Shown in pieces: positions 38,012 to 50,675 of a DNA stretch of 64,000 nucleotides; the first letter of the stretch is position 1; each line of letters begins with the position of its first letter. This DNA comes from Telopea speciosissima. Its lineage: Eukaryota > Streptophyta > Magnoliopsida > Proteales > Proteaceae. A program made the translations under genes and the position numbers. The notes below the pieces were generated by a model. It worked only from the letters and a program-made list of their open reading frames with translations. It made no database searches and was not told the DNA's origin. Location: positions 12,783,568 to 12,847,567 of the forward strand of contig NC_057925.1 in the NCBI RefSeq assembly GCF_018873765.1. The letters are read 5' to 3'.

Positions 38012-38497
38012 TGTTACGTCAGAAATCCTCTCAGAGCGGATCCTTCCTGCAAGACAAGGATTAGCAGAGAGTACCGAGCTAGGCCGGCGATCTCACTCCG
38101 ATGCTTAAGTTAGATCCCTGAGCAATAGTCTGAAAAATTAGTATTCAGATGGCTTAGACGGGTGTTACCTCCCTTATTTAAGGTGGTGGAGAGTCCAAGT
38201 TGTGCCGGAATAGGAAAGCTGAAATCCTAAAGTGGAGTGAGACTGTTGGAGAGTGTAATCCGGAGATAATGTTTATCCATCGATTCCCACGCGCCTAATT
38301 AGGCGTGACGTGGGCAGAAGTCTAGGACCATGTCGATCCCTGATAGACTTGGAGTGTCCTACGTAAGCTTCGTAGGATATCTCCCTTGCTGGGCATGTGC
38401 AATGACACCTTTGTCCCTCGATCGTCCTCTTGAGCTGGACCTGGATTGCACGATTGCAGTAGCTCATTCTGACCGAGCCAATATTCTTATCCTAACA
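38012..38497 (-). repeat. 3' LTR of the gypsy element
   Basis: On the minus strand it runs from TGTTAGGATAAG to GACGTAACA. It contains ACTTAAGCATCGGAGTGAG, a block also seen in the solo LTR at 53.25 kb. It is highly similar to the right LTR (a few per cent difference by eye). Confidence 0.92.
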
Positions 38498-39117
38498 TGA
38501 GTCCCCCACTCCCCAGGACGTGTGCGTCTGGGGGAGGGTTAAGCTATGATTGCTCATCGGCACGTGTGATATGACAAGTTGGCGGCTGAGTGTGGTTTAC
38601 TGATTCAGCTGTCATAGGCCACATGGCAGAAAGAAAAAAAAACCATAAAGGTATCTCGATTCGAGGCGACCTTCGACGTTCCTCCAATGTACAGACGCGT
38701 GTCTGTAGGCATTATGAGCTCTAGGCTAAGCCTATAGCTGATTGATCCTGGTCATGCCAAGTCTTCCAATGCGGTTTTGTCAGGTGGCACGAACATTAAT
38801 TTCTCTGGGAGACGCAAAATGCCAACTACCCCCGGCCATTCGATGGGTCGCGTCCCCTGGCCATTGGATTTGGAAACGTCCCCTCCTCTTTGTGTGCATA
38901 AATTAAAATTTCACTTCTTCGACAATCTTTTACTTGTTCTTTCCCTTTCTGAGCTTTGCGGCTCCCATGATTTTATCTTTTGCAATAGCATCTTACTCCG
39001 GTGCCGTCGTATTTGCGAGCCTTCGGACCAAGTTCTCCTTCTGTGGTCGGGCGTCGATCGTGCAGGGTTATTCCATTCTCGGCCCCTTCTGACTTTTACC
39101 AGTAAGTCTCTTCGATC

Positions 39118-41472
39118 ATGCCTTCTTCTTCTTCCCAGGCGGAGTCCCATGGGGACTTCAGTAATGCCACCCAAACGGGTGGGGGTTCCGACCCTGAGGC
39201 GAGCTCTGAGGAGACCCAAGAGGAATGGTCAATACTTTTTGGGTCAAAGAGATTCTCTGCCCGGGTCCGTTAATTGACCCAAGACCCTGCCGTTCAGCCT
39301 AGCGGTGAGAGAGCAACATCTGAAACTTCTGCTGAGTGCATTACTGATGGTGGCAGTGCCTCTGGAGTTGAGGAGGAGGAGGGTATCTCGGCGAGGTCCA
39401 TTGGTTTGGCAGCCTTTGAAAGTACCATGACCGAGGGCTCTTTGTCCGCCCTCTGCCTCCGATACGGGTTTCCTACCTCGGTAGAGACTTGGGTCCCTAC
39501 CAGGACTGAGAGGGCGAACACCTCACGGCCAAATATTGTGTGTCTATATGAGGTTGCCTTTCAGTACGGTCTACGCTTCCCTATTCACCAGTTCGTTAGG
39601 GAAGTACTGGATCGTTTCGGGATTTCCCCCTGTCGACTGGTTGCCAACTCCTGGAAGCATCTTCTAGGCTTCTACTTGTTCTTTGTCCAAATCAACCGTA
39701 GGGCCTCGTGGTCGCTATTCCTGTACTTTTACCACCTGAAGCCCTCCGGTGATGCGTGGTTTTATGTGGCTCGACGTAGTCCCCCGGGGTCGTATGGACC
39801 CAAGTCCTTGGTCTCCCGTATCCCCGACTCGGAAAATAAATGGAAAGATCATTTTTTCTTAGCACGTATTGAGAATAACCCCTTTAGAACGGACTGGAGA
39901 CCCGCTCGATTGCGGATTGGGAATCAAGTCCGTATGCTGAGCTCTTATGATCAGCGATCTCTCGAGATGGTGGCGACATGCATGGTTTTTTATGTGTATG
40001 GTTTAGCAAACAAGGGTCTACTGATTGAGCACGAACTGAGCTCAGCGCGGGGTGAGTCCCTTTCGCCTTGGATTTGTCTTTTTATGATCACGATCCGTAT
40101 CTGACCTTACATCTGTCTTTTCCAGTGGACGACGAATCAAACACCCACGATCTTTGCGAACAGGCTGCGTCAGCCAGGAAAAAGGTGCTGGAGAGACAGT
40201 CTTGGCGTCCTACCCGTTCTTCGCTCCCAGGTATCTCCATAGGGGATTCCTCTTTGGCCAGCGGCGGCCCCAAGAGGCAGGAAGATTCCTCTAAGGGTAA
40301 AGAGATAGTGCCTAGCAAGGTCCTTCCACCCAAGATCCCTGAGAAGAGGCCACATGATGAAGCGATGAGTATTGATCCTGCTCTGAAAAGAGTTGCTCAG
40401 GGTGTTGTGTCTTCAGGGGAGGCCATCTTAGCTTCGAAGGCTCCCAAGTTAGTCCCCCAGGACGTTCCTAAGGGGAAATCCAGCAAGGGCTCAACCGGCG
40501 TTCTTCCTCCTCCTAGGGGGAAGAAGCTCCTTTAGTTTCAATGGGAGGTTTACGAGGGCGAGTCCTCCCTTCACTCTCCTCACGTGGCTGGCGAGCTGAT
40601 GGACCACTGTCCTTCCGGGAAGGTTGAGGATTTTTTATCTCGACCGAACAAGGAGCTTTTGAACTCGTTCGCAATGGATTTTGCCAAGGTATATCTCAAA
40701 TCAGGCTGTCCTTCTTGTAGTTCATTTTGAAGTCTTCACTGAAGTGTTCTTTGCTTCTCAGGTTACTTGGGGGGAGAGCGAGCTACGTCGGCTGGTAGCG
40801 ACCTTGTCTACCTCTTACGAGGAGGAGAAGAAAATGAGGGAGCTCGCGGAGGAGCAAGTAGAGTCTACCGCGGCCACAATTTCTAAGATGACGGAGGCAA
40901 CTCAGGGTCACGAGGATGCTAACAAGTGCTTTACCGAGCATATTACGATGTTGGAGACAAACCTGGAAAGAGCCAAGAATGACGCTGCCATAGCGGCGAG
41001 GAAGACTAATTCCATCGTAGCGGACTTCGTTGTCTTTCAGAAGAAGCAGCTTCAAGTTATCGACGAGGCTATCAAGGTGGCACTAGAGGCTTTCAAGTCC
41101 TCAGATGAACTGAGGGAGCGTATGAAGGAGGTGAGCCGTAAGGGCTACATGACTGGGGTTGATGACACTGTGAAATATGTCCTTGAGGCTACCCCGGGAT
41201 ATGACTTCTCTGCCTTCGATTACTATGTTTTACCTGTTCCTGCGACCCCTGACGTGCCCGAGGGCGCAGAAGATCCGGTGGATAAGGAGGATCTCCCTGC
41301 CTCGGCATCTCCTCCCAGCGCTATCGTGGCTCCTTCGGAAGAGCAAGTCCTGCCCCCTTCTCCCCGGATAGATGCGACCTTGGCCTCTGCAGACCTCTCA
41401 TTGGACCCTTCTTCGGCTGATCCTTCTCCCACTGAGGCAGCTACTATCTCTGATCCCCCCGTTAGCAGTTGA
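39118..41472 (+). pseudogene. Antisense spliced gene of the gypsy element (PF04195-like)
   Basis: Three exons (39118-40051, 40126-40688, 40762-41472) join in one frame of 736 codons, with GTGAGT and GTATAT donors and TTTTCCAG and TTCTCAG acceptors. The product has a Ser/Gly-rich start (MPSSSSQAESHG), then a conserved region of the 'putative gypsy type transposon' family (PF04195): FPIHQFVREVLDRFGISPC, NSWKHLLGFYLFF, NKWKDHFFLAR. A basic linker follows, then a long coiled coil (YEEEKKMRELAEEQVE) and a Pro/Ser-rich tail. Stops at 39271 (TAA) and 40533 (TAG) interrupt it. It runs opposite to gag-pol. A TATA-like GCATAAATT lies at 38896. Function of the family is unknown. Confidence 0.8.
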
Positions 41473-42173
41473 AGGCTTTGATGCTTTTTTTTTTTTTTTT
41501 TTTTGAAGATGTAGAGACTTGGTTTTGCCTTTAGTGAAATTCCCTTCTCAAGCACTGGAATGTGTTCCTTCCTTTGATCGAGAATTCTTTTGCTCGAGCT
41601 AGTTGACCCTTGGGTCACGCCGTTCTTTCTTCCTTTTGAAATTATGATGTTTCTCCTTTTTCGACACGCGTACGTCATTATGACATTGGGCCTTTCCCCA
41701 AATATCTTCTGTGAATCCTCCCAGTAGGCCTTTATTGCCTTTTCTTTTCGATTGACCTTTGATTTCTTTTGCTACTTATAGGAACTGACCTTTGAACTGC
41801 TTTCTCGATAACGATGCTCTCTAAATTATTTCTTGGGCCAATGTGGGATGACCACGTGCCACTGGATATATGGGAACTGAATCGTCATTCCTGTATTCAC
41901 GCCGCTTCTAGCATTTAGGAGAGGCGTGCGCCTTAGCAAGATCTGGCCACGTGGTCTACGATGTATCTTGCCATTTATGTTACCCCGAGTTTTGAACCAT
42001 CATCCTTCTGTGCCCGTATCCTTTCCTATGTCTCCTGAAAATGTGAGCCCGTGGGATTAGTCCACGTGGCTTGATGCTTTATACGTCCCCTGGGCAGTCT
42101 AGGTTACCGAACCATCGCTTTTCTTCTTTAAATAGGAATTGCCTGCTTCAATTCTTTCATCATTCACAGGGTC

Positions 42174-42642
42174 ATGGCTCCCTCTGCTAGTTCATCATTC
42201 TTAAGGAGTTATGCTCCTACTGCTGCGCGTGGTTCCGCTATTTCTTTAGACGCAGGGGATGCAAATTTTGGAGACTTGATCGGGTTCTATTTTCGGCTTC
42301 AATCTTCCATCGACATTGAACCTCACGGCTTCAATCCTCGATCGACATGTCCTGTCCTTAGGGCGATTGGCCATGGAGCGTCCCCTTTGTGTTTCTTTCC
42401 ATACCAATCTCTTCTGGGTGGCAAGGTTACTGCAAAGGCATGGAAAATCTAGAGGAGATCGGCGCTGTTGCTTTCCACTATTAACTTGCATGGAAGGTTG
42501 GGATGTGGAGATATCGAAGCTGCTGAAGGGCCCTAAGCCTCCTCATGTTACTTCTCCCCAACTCTTCTTCCTGGCCGAGGAGGAGGAGGGGATGACTGAG
42601 CTTCTTGGGGCCCAGAGCATTTGTATGGTGAATCCCATTTAG
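42174..42642 (+). pseudogene. Second antisense frame of the gypsy element
   Basis: A TATA-like TTTAAATAGG (42125-42134) is followed about 40 bp later by an ATG (42174) opening a 92-codon frame (MAPSASSSFLRSYAP). The overlapping frame 42316-42642 continues the same direction and probably represents its continuation after a frameshift. I recognise no domain. Its spacing from the first antisense gene suggests a second transcription unit or a duplicated first exon. Confidence 0.35.
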
Positions 42643-43028
42643 TCTGGCGGTCTTCTCCAGTTTTTGGGTCACTCAAGGGCAGTGACTTTTGATGGGCTCT
42701 GTATCAGCCCGTCCGACGTTGCGGTTATTAATGCTATTCATGTCTCACCCTTGATGACCCCCGGTGTCGACTCTTCAACCTTGGGCTTGTAGGGCCGTGG
42801 AACTTTTAGTTTTCCACATTTTCTCCTTACAGGTTACTGTATTCGCACCGAGAATGATCCCTGTGACTTTCTTGTATATCGCGATCTTTGCTTGTACTTG
42901 TATTTATGAAGAGGATAATAAAAGATTCTTTTATTTTTTTTACTTGTGCTTGTCTTCAATTTTCTTTTTCGGATGTTTAAGCTTTATTCTTGAGGAGACC
43001 ATGTCTTTCTTCTAATTCTGCGATTCGG

Positions 43029-43374
43029 GCCTTCGTGCCGACTGCGGGAGTCAGACTTGGGTGTTTACCCCAGTGAGCTAGGCTTTCGTGCTGATTACGG
43101 AGTCAGACTTTCATGCTAGCCCTAGCGAGCTAGTCTTTCGTGCTGACTACGAGAGTCAGACTTTCGTGCTAGCCCTTACGAGCTAGGCTTTCGTGTTGAT
43201 TACGAGAGTCAGACTTTCGTGCTAGCCCTTGCGAGCTAGGCTTTCGTGCTAACTACGGGAGTCAAACTTTCTTGCTAGCCCTTGCGAGCTAGGCTTTCGT
43301 GCTAACTACGAGAGTCAGACTTTCATGCTAGCCCTTGCGAGCTAGGCTTTGGGGCTGATTACGGGAGTCAGAGT
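43029..43374. repeat. Tandem repeat of about 53 bp, six or more units
   Basis: The unit contains CTTTCGTGCT, GACTACGAGAGTCAGACTTT and CGTGCTAGCCCTTGCGAGCT. Units differ by a few bases. The array lies just 3' of the integrase frame of the gypsy element. Arrays in this position are common in Tat-lineage elements and evolve fast. Confidence 0.9.
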
Positions 43375-43448
43375 TTCTTGGATGCTTGCATAATATTTGA
43401 ACCGCGAAGTGATATTGCTTTGATCAAGGATAACTTTACATCAATCAC

Positions 43449-46400
43449 TTACTGATAAAAAAATTTCAGATTCTCTGAATTCCATGGTCGAGGTATCTTG
43501 TTGCCCCCTGGGGTCTTCAAGCGATAGGTCCCTGGCTTGATCTGCTTGGAGATCACATATGGTCCTTCCCAATTTGCGTCCAGCTTGCCTTGGTGATGTG
43601 GCTGGGAGGCGCTAACTTTTTGTAACACTAAGTCTCCTACCCTGAATGTCCTTTCCTTGACTTTGGAGTTATAATAACTGGTCGTTCTTTGTTTGTATGC
43701 AACGTTTCTCATTATCGCGTCCTCCCTGACTTCGTCTAAAAAAATCCAGATTTGCCCTCAGCCCGTCTTGGTATGTTCTTTCATTGAAGTTTAAATTTTG
43801 GAGTGATCCTGCCACGACCTCTACTAGAGCCAGTGCTTCGCTTCCATAGGTAACCCTGAACGGGCTCTCCCCCGTGGGCGTTCGAACTGTAGTTCTATAC
43901 GACCATAGTACACTTGGTAGTTCATCGACCCACCTTCCTTTTGCTTCAGTTAGCCTTCTCTTTATTCCTGCGAGCAAGGTACGGTTTGTGATTTCTGCTT
44001 GACCATTTGCTTGTGGATATGCTACAGAGGTCATTCGATGTTCAATGCCGTATTGGGCGCAGAATGCATCGAACTACTGGTTGTCAAATTGTTTCCTGTT
44101 ATCTGTCACCAAGATCTTTGGCAGGCCGAATCTGTAGATAATCTTGTCCCTGAAAAATTTCTCCATTTTTTATCGTGTGATTTTGGCTAAAGGTTCAGTT
44201 TCTACCCACTTGGTGAAGTAGTCCACCGCGACCATGAGATATTTTCTATTCCTTGAGGCTGGGGTGAAGTTACCCAGTATGTCCATCCCCCACAAAGCAA
44301 AGGGGATTAGACTAAGTATAGAGCCAGCTCCGCAGCGGGCTACCACGGTATATCTGCGAACTTTTGACATAGCTCACACTTCCTCACGTATTGGATAGCG
44401 TCCTTCTATATGTTGGGCCATTAGAGTCCAGCTCTCAGAATCTTGTAGGCCAGGTAGCGTCCCCCCATGTGACTACCGCAAATGCCTTGATGGACCTCTG
44501 ACAAGGTAATCATGGTGTGTGTGGGAGTTAGACATTTTAACAGCGGGCCTATGATCGACCTTTGGTAAAGCTCTCCTTCTATTAAGGTATATCGAGCGGC
44601 GTGACCTCGGACCTTTCATGCCTCCGTTTTATCTTGGGGTAGGATGTCGTCTTTTAGATACGCGACGATCGGATCCATCCAGCTGGGCTCGACTTCAACC
44701 AACACGACCTCTCAAACTAGATGAGCGGGTCCATAAAGTTGTTCAATATATACTGAGCTGTCGAGCTGTGCTAGTTCTTCTTTGGACAAACGTGAAAGTG
44801 TGTCTGCCTTCTCATTCTCGCAACGTGGAATCCTGATTATCTCGAAGCTCTCGAATGAGCTCAGCAACTATTTCGATTCTTTTAAATATGTTGCCATGCG
44901 ATCATCTTTGGCCTCATAATCTCCATTGACTTGGTTTACGACCAACTGTGAGTCAGCCCGTATGGCTAGATTCTTCACCTGCACAGCCTTTGCGGTTCGC
45001 AGCCCCCCAATCAGTGCTTTGTATTCAGCCTCATTATTGGAGGCGGGAAAGTGCAGGCGCAGAACGAACTGTATTGTGAACCCTTCCGGGCTTGTTAGGA
45101 CGAAGCTTGCTCCTCTGACCTCCGCGTTACTCGATCCGTCCACGAACATTGTCCAGGATGTCCATGGGTTGATTTTTTCTTCTGGCACGATCTCTTCTTC
45201 TTGCTCATTCTCACTCGGGGTGCATTCAGCTATGAAATTTGCTAGAGCTTGGCCTTTTATGGCCGTTCTAGGCCTATACTCGATCTGGTACTCGCTTAGC
45301 TCAATCGCCCAAGCTGTCAATCTTCCGGATATGTCTGGCTTATGAAGTACCTTCTTTAGAGGTTGGTCTGTCATGACCACAATCGGGTAAGCTTGGAAGT
45401 ACGGCCTAAGCTTCTGGGCTACTTTCACCAGTGCAAACGCGAGCTTCTCAATCTGGGGTTATTGAGTTTCTACGTCCAACAGGACGTGACTGACGTAGTA
45501 TACTGGCCTTTGGACTCCGTCTTCTTCTCTTATCAAGGTGGCGCTCACGACCACTGGTGACGTTGCCAAGTATAGGAGCAACTCCCTTTCTGGCGCTGGT
45601 CTCGTCAATAGTGGAGGATTAGCGAGGTATGCTTTGAGGTCTTCAAAGGCCTTTTGGCATTCTTCCGTCCACTGAAAATTCTTCACTTCTCTCAAGTTCT
45701 TCAAAGTTTTGAAGAATGGAAAGCACTTTTCTCCCGAACAAGACACGAAGCGTGCGAGTGTTGCTATTCTCCCGTTCAGTCTCTGTACCTCGCGAACATT
45801 CTTGGGCGAGCTCATCTCCTGTATGGCTTTGATTTTTGCCGGGTTGGCCTCAATTCCTCTCTGGGATACCATATAGCCCAAGAACTTCCCTGAGCTAACC
45901 CCGAAGGCACACTTGGCAGGGTTCAACCTCATTTAGTGGGCCCGTAATACTTGAAATGCCTCGTCTAGGTCGGCCAGGTGATCCTGGGCCTTAACGGTTT
46001 TTACCAGCATGTCGTCTACGTACACCTCCATATTCCTACCTATCTGAGCCTTGAAATTCTTGTTTACCATTCTCTGGTAACTTGCACCCGCGGTCTTCAG
46101 ACCAAAGGGCATCACTAGGTAGCAGAAGTTCTCCAGGTCTGACCGGAATGTTGTATACAACTCATCCCCCTCTTTCATGAGGATCTGGTTGTATCCAGAG
46201 TATGCATCCATGAAACTTAGCCTCTCGTGCCCGGTCATTGCGTCTATCAGCAGATCGATTCGGGGCAATGGATATTCATCTTTGGGACAAGCTTTATTAA
46301 GGTCAGTGTAGTCAACGCACATTCTCCATTTCCCGTTCGGCTTGGGTACCATTACCACGTTTGCGAGCCAGGTAGGAAATTGTTCTTCTTTGATAAAGCC

Positions 46401-49293
46401 AGGCGCCTTTAGCTTCTCTATTTCTTCTTTCATCGTGGCCAGCTTCTCTGGGGCAAACGTCCTTCTTTTTTTTCCACGTGCAGGGCGTGTTCCGCGACAT
46501 GTCGGGGTATGCCTAGCATATCTGTCGGTGACCAGGCGAACACGTCCTTGTTCCTCTACAGGAATAGGGTGAGCTCCCTGGCTTCTTCCTGGCTTAGCGA
46601 GGACCCGATCTTAACTGTCCTGGTTGGGTTCTGCTCATCTAATTGGACTTCCACGAGCTCCTCAACTGGTTCACCCCTCTGATAGCGTTTGTCTCCTTTG
46701 CGGTTGTCAACGACCTCTACTTGATAGGCTGTTCCTCTACAGTTGCCCTTGATGCCCTTTAGGAATGCTGCGTGGCACTCCCTGGCTTTTTTCTGCTCTG
46801 TCCGGTACTCCCCTATACCATTAGGGGTGGAAAACTTGACCTTCAGGTGCTTGGTGGAAACTATCGCTCCCAACTCGTTTAGACTTGGTCTGCCTAATAT
46901 GGCATTTAGGCTGTTGTTGCCCGAACGACCATGAAGTTGACCTTCATGATTTTTTGGTATGGGGTGGTTCCCACTGTCATCAGGAGCTCTACTGACCCTT
47001 CAATTGGCACTGGTGTTCCCGAGAATCCGTATAAGGGTGCGGACTCAGGCTTCAGCGTACCGTCCTTGAACCCAAATTGTAGATATGCATCGTAAGATAG
47101 CATATCTACGGATGCCCCTGTGTCGACTAAGACCCGATGGAAGGGTCGATTGGCTATAACTGCCTGAACCACGACAGCATCGTCGTGCCACCAGCTCAGC
47201 CCCTCCATGTCTCGGTCTGAGAAAGTGATATCGGGCTCCATGCGCGCTTTCTTTTCGAAGATTTTTGGTACTGCCACAAATCTGGCTTTCGCCTTAGCTT
47301 GGCGAGTTGACTCTTGCCCTGGTCCTCCTAGGATGGTGAGGATAGATGGGGCTGTGGATGTGTTGGTCTCGTCCTGGTTTCTCCTGACTTCCCGATGATT
47401 GTTTCTCTGATCGCTTGGGCGATCCCTATCTCCCCCTCTTCGGGCTTTATCATCTCTTCGCCAGTCATTCCTTGTGGTTTCTCGGCCTCGAGGGTTATCT
47501 CTCGCCTCCTTCACGTAATGCCTTAGGTGGCCTTTTTGGATCACGTCTTCTATTTTCCTCTTTAGCTGTCTGCAGTCCTCCGTGTCATGGCCTATCTCTC
47601 GGTGGAACTTGTAAAATTTTTTTGGATTCTGATCCTCCGATTTTGAAAACATTGACCAAGGCCGTTGCAGTAGCCCTCGATCCGATACTTCCATCAAGAT
47701 TTTAGTCTTGGTGGTATTGAGTGGGGTATACTCGGGACTTGAATCCCTCTCTGACCTCGCTCTCTTGTCGTCCCCCTTCTTGTCTTCCTTTTCATTCGTC
47801 CTTTTCTTCTCGGTAGCTCTTCCATCCACTACTTTTCTCGCCTTCATGATAGCGAACATGTTGGCATCTTGGTAACAACGATCTAGCATCTATGGCATAG
47901 TCGTCACCAGATCTAGTGCCAGTGACTTTACTAGATCGTGGTTGGTGACTCCATTATGCAGGGCGTTAAAAGCCATAGCATCATCCAGGTCCTTAATCTC
48001 CAGCCTCTTCGCGTTGAAGTGGGCGATATAATCTCTGATGGACTCATCAGAGCGTTGTTTGATAGCCAACAAATTGGCTGTGGTCTTCTTTTGCTTCACA
48101 CTGCTCTGGAAGTGGCTGACAAAGGCTTTGGCCAACTCTGTGAAGCTTCGGATCGAGTTAGGCTTTAATTTGGCGAACCACAACGCCGCGGGCCCCTTGA
48201 GAGAGGTGGGGAATGATCGACAGGACACCACATCGGACCCACCATAGACTGTCATTATGGCATTGAAGTAGCTGATGTGGTCATTGGGGTCACCTTTCCC
48301 ATCATAAGCCTCGAACGTGGGGGGTTTAAAACCCTTGGGAAGCTCTTCTCTCATGAGCTCCCTCGTAAAGGGATGTTTGGCCAGCCTAAAGCTTTTGTCT
48401 GGGGCTGTCCCCCTTTCCAGGGCCGTAATTTTTGTATTCATCTTCTTGAGCTTACGGTCAAGCTCGCTTTCTTTGACCTGGTTGTTGATGGGGTTCGTGC
48501 GTGTATGACGTGCGTTCAACTCATTCCTAAGATTTGGATGGGGTAGCCTTGGTGGGTCTACCCGATTAGTACGTATGTCTGAGGCCCTGGAATGAGTTCT
48601 TTCGGATCGACTGTGAGTTCTCTGGCCGGTGGAAATTGATTGATCCTCCACACTCGAGGGCCTATTTCGAGTAGGCAGGTTCCCCGTACACACTGTTCTC
48701 GGATGAGGTAGCTCTCGCCTGGATGGGTGTGATGATCCTACTCTACTTCCCGATGCTTGTACGTCGTCTCTCGCTATCCTTGAATTCTCCCGGGCAGTTC
48801 TTGGGAGTATATGAGGTTGCAATGGTGCTGATGGTGGTATCGGTGCTGGTGGCAGTCCTGCAGCCGCAGTGGCTGTCCTTAACGCCTGCACCTCCCGAGC
48901 TATCTCCCTCAGAATCCCACTTTGGTTTAGAACTTGCAGTTGTAGGTCCTGGATTTGGCTGATATTGGCGGGCGCTCTGGGATCTGTTTCGGGGACAAAT
49001 CCCTAGGACACCGGTGGAAGAGGTGGCAAAGCCTGAACGCCGCAGCTGGTCTGGCCCAGGTTCTGAGTCGCCGCCGGGTCAGCCTCTAATGTGGCAAAGG
49101 GTTGAGTTCTTGCCCTTTCCTCTGCTGTGGGTAACTGAGGGTCGATGGCAGCAGTTGTCATCCACCGTTGTTGGGTCTTCTTTCCCTCATTCCCACTGCC
49201 CCGGGTGTTCTTCGTCGTCTAACGAGTCACCGGGTTGTCTATGGCTGATGGGGCTTGAGTATTGGATGGAACGATATTGGGTTCTCCGGCCAT
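43449..49293 (-). pseudogene. gypsy gag-pol polyprotein, disrupted
   Basis: Gag starts MAGEPNIVPSNTQAPS at 49293 with stops near 49220 and 49003. Its conserved part is FKPPTFEAYDGKGDPNDHIS (about 48320). Protease carries the active site VDTGASVDML (about 47130). RT runs from 46.4 kb with YVDDMLVKT (about 46020). The first RNase H follows to 45.2 kb. A second, archaeal-type RNase H (MFVDGSSNAE, NNEAEYKALIGGL, IRADSQLVVNQ) spans 45.15-44.87 kb. Integrase has its zinc finger (CELCQK), the DDE residues in GMDILGNF, VTDN and GQAEITNR, and ends near 43449. Stops and frameshifts, for example in the A-run at about 46470, at 45932, at 47889 and near 44170, disable it. Confidence 0.92.
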
Positions 49294-49350
49294 GATCTCC
49301 AGTTCAGCCAAACGAAGAGTCTAAGACTTTGAGTATTGTATCGTTCCCAC

Positions 49351-49364
49351 AGACGGCGCCAAAC
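49351..49364 (-). other. Primer binding site of the gypsy element
   Basis: On the minus strand GTTTGGCGCCGTCT follows the LTR end directly. TTTGGCGCC is the form used by many plant gypsy elements. Confidence 0.85.
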
Positions 49365-49849
49365 TGTTACGTCAAAAATCCTCTAGGAGCGGATCCTTCC
49401 TGCAAGATAAGGATTAACAAAGAGTACCGGGCCAGGCCGGCGATCTCACTCCGATGCTTAAGTTAGATCCCTGAGAAATAGTCAAAAAAATTAGGATTCA
49501 GATGGCTTAGACGTGTGTTACCTCCCTTATTTAAGGTGGTGGAGAGTCCGAGTTGTGCCGAAATAGGGAAGCTGAAATCCCAGAGTGGAGTGAGACCGTT
49601 GGAGAGTGTAATCCGGAGATAATGTTTATCCGTCAATTCCCACGCGCCTGATTAGGCGTGACGTGGGCAAAAGTCTAGGACCATGTCGATCCTTGATAGA
49701 CTTGGAGTGTCCTACGTAAGCTTCGTAGGATATCTCCCTCGCTGGGCATGTGCAATGACACCTTTGTCCCTCGATCGTCCTCTCGAGCTGGACCTGGATT
49801 GCACGATTGCAGTAGCTCATTCTGACCAAGCCGGTATTCTTATCCTAAC
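49365..49849 (-). repeat. 5' LTR of the gypsy element
   Basis: Partner of 38012-38497. On the minus strand it ends GACGTAACA next to the primer binding site. The outer terminus reads AGTTAGG instead of TGTTAGG, a point change of the end. Confidence 0.9.
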
Positions 49850-49854
49850 TGTTT

Positions 49855-50134
49855 TAAAACCCAAAAAGTTGCCTCAAGTTCAAACTCAGATAAGTAAACT
49901 GGAATGATTAGTCTATTTTACAATACAAACTCAATGAATCGTGAAAAAGCATACTCCAACCCCTTGCAATTCAAGAACAACCCCTCCAAGGCAATTAAGA
50001 CAAGTCAGCCAGGGAGGTGAATGTTACAGCGTGGGAAAGCATTGTTTACCCTGTCAATAATCCATAAAATATATATATATATATACAGCAATTTCAATTG
50101 CCATTAGCGGCCCATCATATCCAAAAAAAAAAAA
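49855..50134. other. Intergenic, nothing recognised
   Basis: AT-rich with an AT microsatellite at 50069-50086. Confidence 0.4.
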
Positions 50135-50487
50135 GGTAAATTATACTTCACCCCCTGGTTTTGTAAAAAACTCAAATCACTCCTGGTTTAGACCCCAATA
50201 TGACAAATTAGTCCATACCGTTAGTTTTATGCTGTTAAGTGATGATGTCAGCCAGTTAAATAATTTAAATCCCTAAACTACCCTTGACCAATGTTGAAGA
50301 TGAAGGAAGGGTAGTATTGTAAATTTAATTCTAATGTTTTAGTACAAGGGTAAAATAGTCCTTTCACACCAATAACTAATAGCAGACTAACACCGTTACT
50401 GTAGAGGGGGTGATTTGAGTTTTTTCAAAAACCAGGGGGTGATCTGAGTTTCATTTGAAAACCAGGGGGTGATGTGTAATTTACCCT
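50135..50487. mobile_element. Mutator-like MITE, about 350 bp
   Basis: The left end reads GGTAAATTATACTTCACCCC and the right end, read inward, reads GGGTAAATTACACATCACCC. Both continue as CCTGGTTTT. The right end carries an extra partial repeat of its terminal motif (50409-50475). No transposase. Target-site duplication not resolved because the left flank is an A-run. Confidence 0.75.
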
Positions 50488-50675
50488 ATACAACAATTCC
50501 ATAAGTTTTTCTGGTCATATCCATAAAAAAAAATAAATAAATAAATACAGCAATAATGTTCTCTTCGAACCATATAAAGATCATTTGAATCCCACCAATT
50601 CTCTTCAAACCATGCAAAGATCATTTGAATCCCACCAATATTGTTCTCTTTGAACCAAAAAATTTTCTCCACCCA

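Larger units (their letters stand above)
38012..49849 (-). mobile_element. Ty3/gypsy retrotransposon, Tat lineage, 11.8 kb, minus strand
   Basis: Two LTRs of about 485 bp (38012-38497 and 49365-49849) enclose gag-pol on the minus strand. The primer binding site is next to the right LTR and a polypurine tract (GGGGAGTGGGGGACTCA, 38498-38514 on the minus strand) next to the left LTR. Order is protease, RT, RNase H, second RNase H, integrase. The second, archaeal-type RNase H is the mark of the Tat lineage. The region between integrase and the 3' LTR is about 5 kb and holds a spliced antisense gene. Flanks ATTTT (38007-38011) and GTTTT (49850-49854) fit a 5-bp duplication with one change. Coding parts are all broken. 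Confidence 0.92.

Noticed and set aside
38911..39219. Minus-strand Arg-rich frame in the gypsy element
   Set aside because: Shadow of the antisense gene's first exon and its upstream region.
43029..43374. CRISPR-like repeats
   Set aside because: Units abut directly and vary; it is a tandem array within a retrotransposon.
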